A stretch of 53,577 nucleotides of DNA from Zygnema circumcarinatum (taxonomy: Eukaryota > Streptophyta > Zygnematophyceae > Zygnematales > Zygnemataceae), in contig CM074813.1 in the NCBI GenBank assembly GCA_037447605.1, forward strand, positions 2,801,791 to 2,855,367. The letters run 5' to 3'. The notes below the pieces were generated by a model. It was not told where the DNA came from. It worked only from the letters and a program-made list of their open reading frames with translations, and searched no databases. A program made the position numbers and the translations under genes. Below, piece after piece: positions 19,059 to 53,577 of this stretch (positions within the stretch are counted from its first letter, which is position 1; each line of letters starts with the position of its first letter).

Positions 19059-21054
19059 TTCTAGTGAAAAGGAGAAATAAGAAACGAAAGAAGCTACGAG
19101 GATTATGAGGGGGAAATGGGAAGAGGGAGAGAGAGAGAGGGAGAGAGAGAGAGAGAGAGCGCTTCAGGAGGAGACGAGGTGAGCACTTGAGCTGCTAGAG
19201 TTAAGAATTAAAAACTTGTTAGCTGAATTAATTTGGCTTATAAATCTGGAAAAACTTCCTGCTCTGATAATCTTAATCCCAAGGTCCCATATCCTTTCTC
19301 TCACGACCTCGTAAAACCCATTTCCGAAAACAGACGAATTAGGAGACCCATCTCTTGAAAAGCGCAGTTAACAAAACCCATCTCCCATTCTTTCCAGCAT
19401 CTGCTTTTTCCTCGTTCCCCTCCTCCTCCACCTCTTTCCTCCCGCCTATTCCTCCTTTCTCTCCCTCCTCCCCCTTCTCGTCCCCCCTCCTCCGTCGTCC
19501 TACCTCCCCTTCCTCCGTCCTCCTCTCTCCTCCCTCTATTCCTCCTCTCTCCTCCCCCTCCCCCTCCCCCTCCTCCTCCTCCTCCCCCTCGTCCTCTTTC
19601 CCCCTCCTCCCCCTCTTCCTCTCTCCCCCTCCTTCCCCTTCTTTCTCCCCCACTTCCGTCCCCTCTCGTTCCCCTCCTCCCCCTCCTCTCCCTCCCTCCC
19701 TCTCCCTCCAATCTCTCCCCCTCCCTCTCTCCCCCTCTCTCTCCCTTCCCCCCCTCCCAGGAGCCCCCCCAGCAGAGCGCCCCCCCTCCCTGGCAGGTGC
19801 CCCCTCACCCCCGCCAAGTCCCTCCGCCACCCTCCCCCGCCGAAGGCCCGCCTCGTCCGTACACTTCCAGCCGTTGGTCACTTGGGCCGTTGCATCTTGT
19901 CGTTTCGAGATTCATACCATAGAGGAAGCCGTACAATATTGTACACGCATGATTGTACGGTCGGCGCTCGTGGAAGGGAATTTGCAGCGGGGTCAAGCAA
20001 AAGCCAATCAGTAAGTGTCACGTGTAGAAATTGTACCACGTGTCGGAATGTGATTGGTCGGATTTGGGCCCACCTTTCTCCAAGTCGACAGACGATAGAG
20101 GCACAAGCAAATTGACACGTGGTTTGTGCTAATTCGCCCGAATAGGATAGAACTGGCAATTATTCGATTTCTTTGGAGCGTTGAAGCATAGAACATGCAC
20201 TGCTTAGAGATGTTCCTCTTCGAGCACGCGACACGTGTCATGTATGGCGCCGACCAATTTCCCAAATACCCGGGGCTCCCCCGTTTGTCCCATGTGCGGA
20301 GCGTACGGACGACATGTTGGCCGGCCGCCGGTCAAAGGGACACTTCCAGAAGCGCTGACCGCAATGATTGGGACCTGGAACTGTACGGATCTGTTCCGTA
20401 AGGACTGAGACCGTACACAATTCGATACGATACATAGATGCAACATTAATATTGCGATACGATACACAGATATATCTTCAATATTCCGACTGGATGAAGA
20501 GATATATCTTAAATTATGCGATACGATATTTCAACATACGTCGACAGAGTACTGGCACTGTACGGTCGATCGCGGTACCGTAAACATGCACTGCTAACAG
20601 AACTGCTGCTACATGTGGAGCACTAGTTTCCCGTGGTGCTTGTTTAACGGTGAAGTTTGTTCCTGTCGTCGTCCCTTGCTCGTGTACGATGACATGGAAC
20701 TGTGTTTCCGTCGTTCAACAGGTTCTGACATGTGTTGCGTGTGCCGATATCAGCAGAGGCGTGCCTAAATTGTTCGTACAAAATAAAGCCGTTCAACGAA
20801 GGATAGGGCCACATCACCGCTTTGCCGGGGAGCCACTTTTAGGGTTTGCAAGCAGCGCCAGGTGGCGCCTCCTGAGAGTGTTAGCCGGAGCGGGCGAGCT
20901 CCATGCTCCTCCCTCCCCTCCTCCCTCTCTCTCCTCTCTCTCTCTCTCCCTCTCCCTCTCCTCCTCCCTCTCCGCACTCTCCTGTATCCCCTTCCCCCCT
21001 TGGCGTGGGGCAAGCAGTGGGGCCACAGCGGGTGGGCGGTAGGGGCACGGCAGG
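19059..21054. other. divergent intergenic region between ARM gene and VPS13
   Basis: It contains a GA run (about 19120-19160), a 350-bp pyrimidine-rich tract (19405-19760), GTAC/GTACGG and GATACGATAC motifs (19930-20580) and four CACGTG boxes (about 20020-20240). A second pyrimidine-rich tract lies at 20905-21000. No coding exon was found. The ACGTG boxes are the best candidate regulatory sites, by motif only. Confidence 0.55.
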
Positions 21055-47795
<26,741 letters not shown>

Positions 47796-48595
47796 GGTTC
47801 CAGGGTGGTAGGGTAGTAGGGTTGTAGGGTTTAGGGTTTAGTAAAATGTGAGGAAGGTAGGTGGAAGGCATTTAGTAAGAAAAAAGTTAAATCCAAGATG
47901 GGTTGAAAATAAGGAAAGTGTATAACGGCGATGGCATTGCGTTGCGATTTGTTGAACAAACCATCTCTTGTTGCAGTGCATGCATCGTCTTCTCATGCCA
48001 CGCATTGTGGCGCAGCAACAACAGCAACATCAAACATTGAAAGCCCTAAAGTGCCCCAAAAAACTAATTAATACTGCGCGCTCATTGGCTCACCTACGGC
48101 ACGAAATTTTAAGCCAGTCCGACCAATCCCAGTGGATATTCACACATCTAAAAAAAATATTGGCAGCCAATCACCATGCAGCATCCCACGCGCGAGGTAT
48201 CCAGAACTGGATCGTCCCACCGTCCTGCAACGCGTCCTCAACGCAGTCTCGAGAAGATACCGCACCGTCCCCACCTCCCCTTGCCGCCTCCTCTCGGAGA
48301 GCGCCACGTGTTGGTCCCTCCACAGCCTGCTCCCTCCCCACATGTGGCGCCCTCGCCACATGGCATCACGATCTATTGACACGTGGAGGTTTCACCACGT
48401 GGCACTTCTAGCTGCATGACACGTGGCGAGCTGCAGCAGGACGCCTAGGGTGTAGAGACGACAGCTACCCCCCCAGACCGCCGGAAACCCTAACCCTAAA
48501 ATTTCTGAACCCTAATTTTTTCCAAGCAGCGCTGCATTCTGCCGCGTGTCATGCTGACAGACAAAGCTTGATCCAACCTCCTAACCCTAAAATCT
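47796..48595. promoter_or_regulatory. VPS13-ALG7 intergenic region, putative ALG7 promoter
   Basis: The two genes are in tandem. TAGGGTTTAGGG-type sequence follows the VPS13 stop (47788-47845). Between 48300 and 48430 lie about six CACGTG or CACATG boxes (for example GACACGTGGAGG, ACCACGTGGCAC, GACACGTGGCGA). AACCCTAACCCTAAAA telo-box-like sequence follows at 48484-48500, then ATG 48596. G-box plus telo-box is a common plant promoter combination; function is inference. Confidence 0.5.
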
Positions 48596-53465
<4,870 letters not shown>

Positions 53466-53577
53466 GGCAATTGGATGAGCTTGGACTTTAACAAATAGGG
53501 CCAGAGGCCCAGAAATTTTGGTTTCTGTAATTTGGACTTGGGCAGGCAAATTTTTTTGCTACGGTAGCCCTGTCGAA
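53466..53577. other. 3' flank of ALG7
   Basis: 112 bp after the stop codon. No further gene start and no clear polyadenylation hexamer seen before the window ends. Confidence 0.5.

Overview
The window is nuclear DNA of a green-lineage eukaryote (Viridiplantae, more likely a streptophyte alga or land plant than a chlorophyte; species not determinable here). The evidence is GT-AG introns of about 60-1250 bp in all but one gene, three neighbouring genes for plastid proteins of plant type, telomere-like CCCTAAA runs in introns, and very abundant CT/GA microsatellites. I see no prokaryotic operon, CRISPR array, virus or rRNA. Seven protein genes can be modelled by joining exons whose phases agree at every junction.

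Layout. (1) <1-4273, minus: 3'-incomplete MFP1-like coiled-coil protein with a plastid transit peptide, a twin-arginine hydrophobic segment and a transmembrane segment. (2) 6010-8541, minus: CYP26-2-type chloroplast cyclophilin. (3) 8901-11490, plus: Iojap/RsfS-family plastid ribosome-silencing factor, divergent from gene 2 across about 360 bp. (4) 11491-13797: gene-poor, with a complete non-autonomous hAT-like element (12188-12578, perfect 8-bp target duplication). (5) 13798-15304, plus: unrecognised small membrane protein with a long charged coiled-coil tail. (6) 16497-19058, minus: intronless 853-aa armadillo-repeat protein with an internally duplicated ARM array. (7) 21055-47795, plus: a complete VPS13 bridge-type lipid-transfer protein, about 50 exons and about 4414 aa. 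(8) 48596-53465, plus: complete ALG7/DPAGT1, the enzyme that starts dolichol-linked oligosaccharide synthesis in the ER, 10 exons, 461 aa, with about 1.06 kb of nearly pure (CT)n in intron 4.

Together: genes 1-3 form a local run of plastid proteins (thylakoid or nucleoid structure, a lumenal or stromal cyclophilin-like protein, plastid translation). VPS13 and ALG7 both act at ER membranes, but nothing shows they are co-regulated. The genes are ordinary. The unusual content is in non-coding DNA: Y/R-asymmetric introns, minisatellites, MITE-like foldbacks, a tandem array that multiplies an intron 3' splice site, and dense CACGTG-type motifs that extend into a transit-peptide exon. I did not find evidence of an undescribed multi-gene system.
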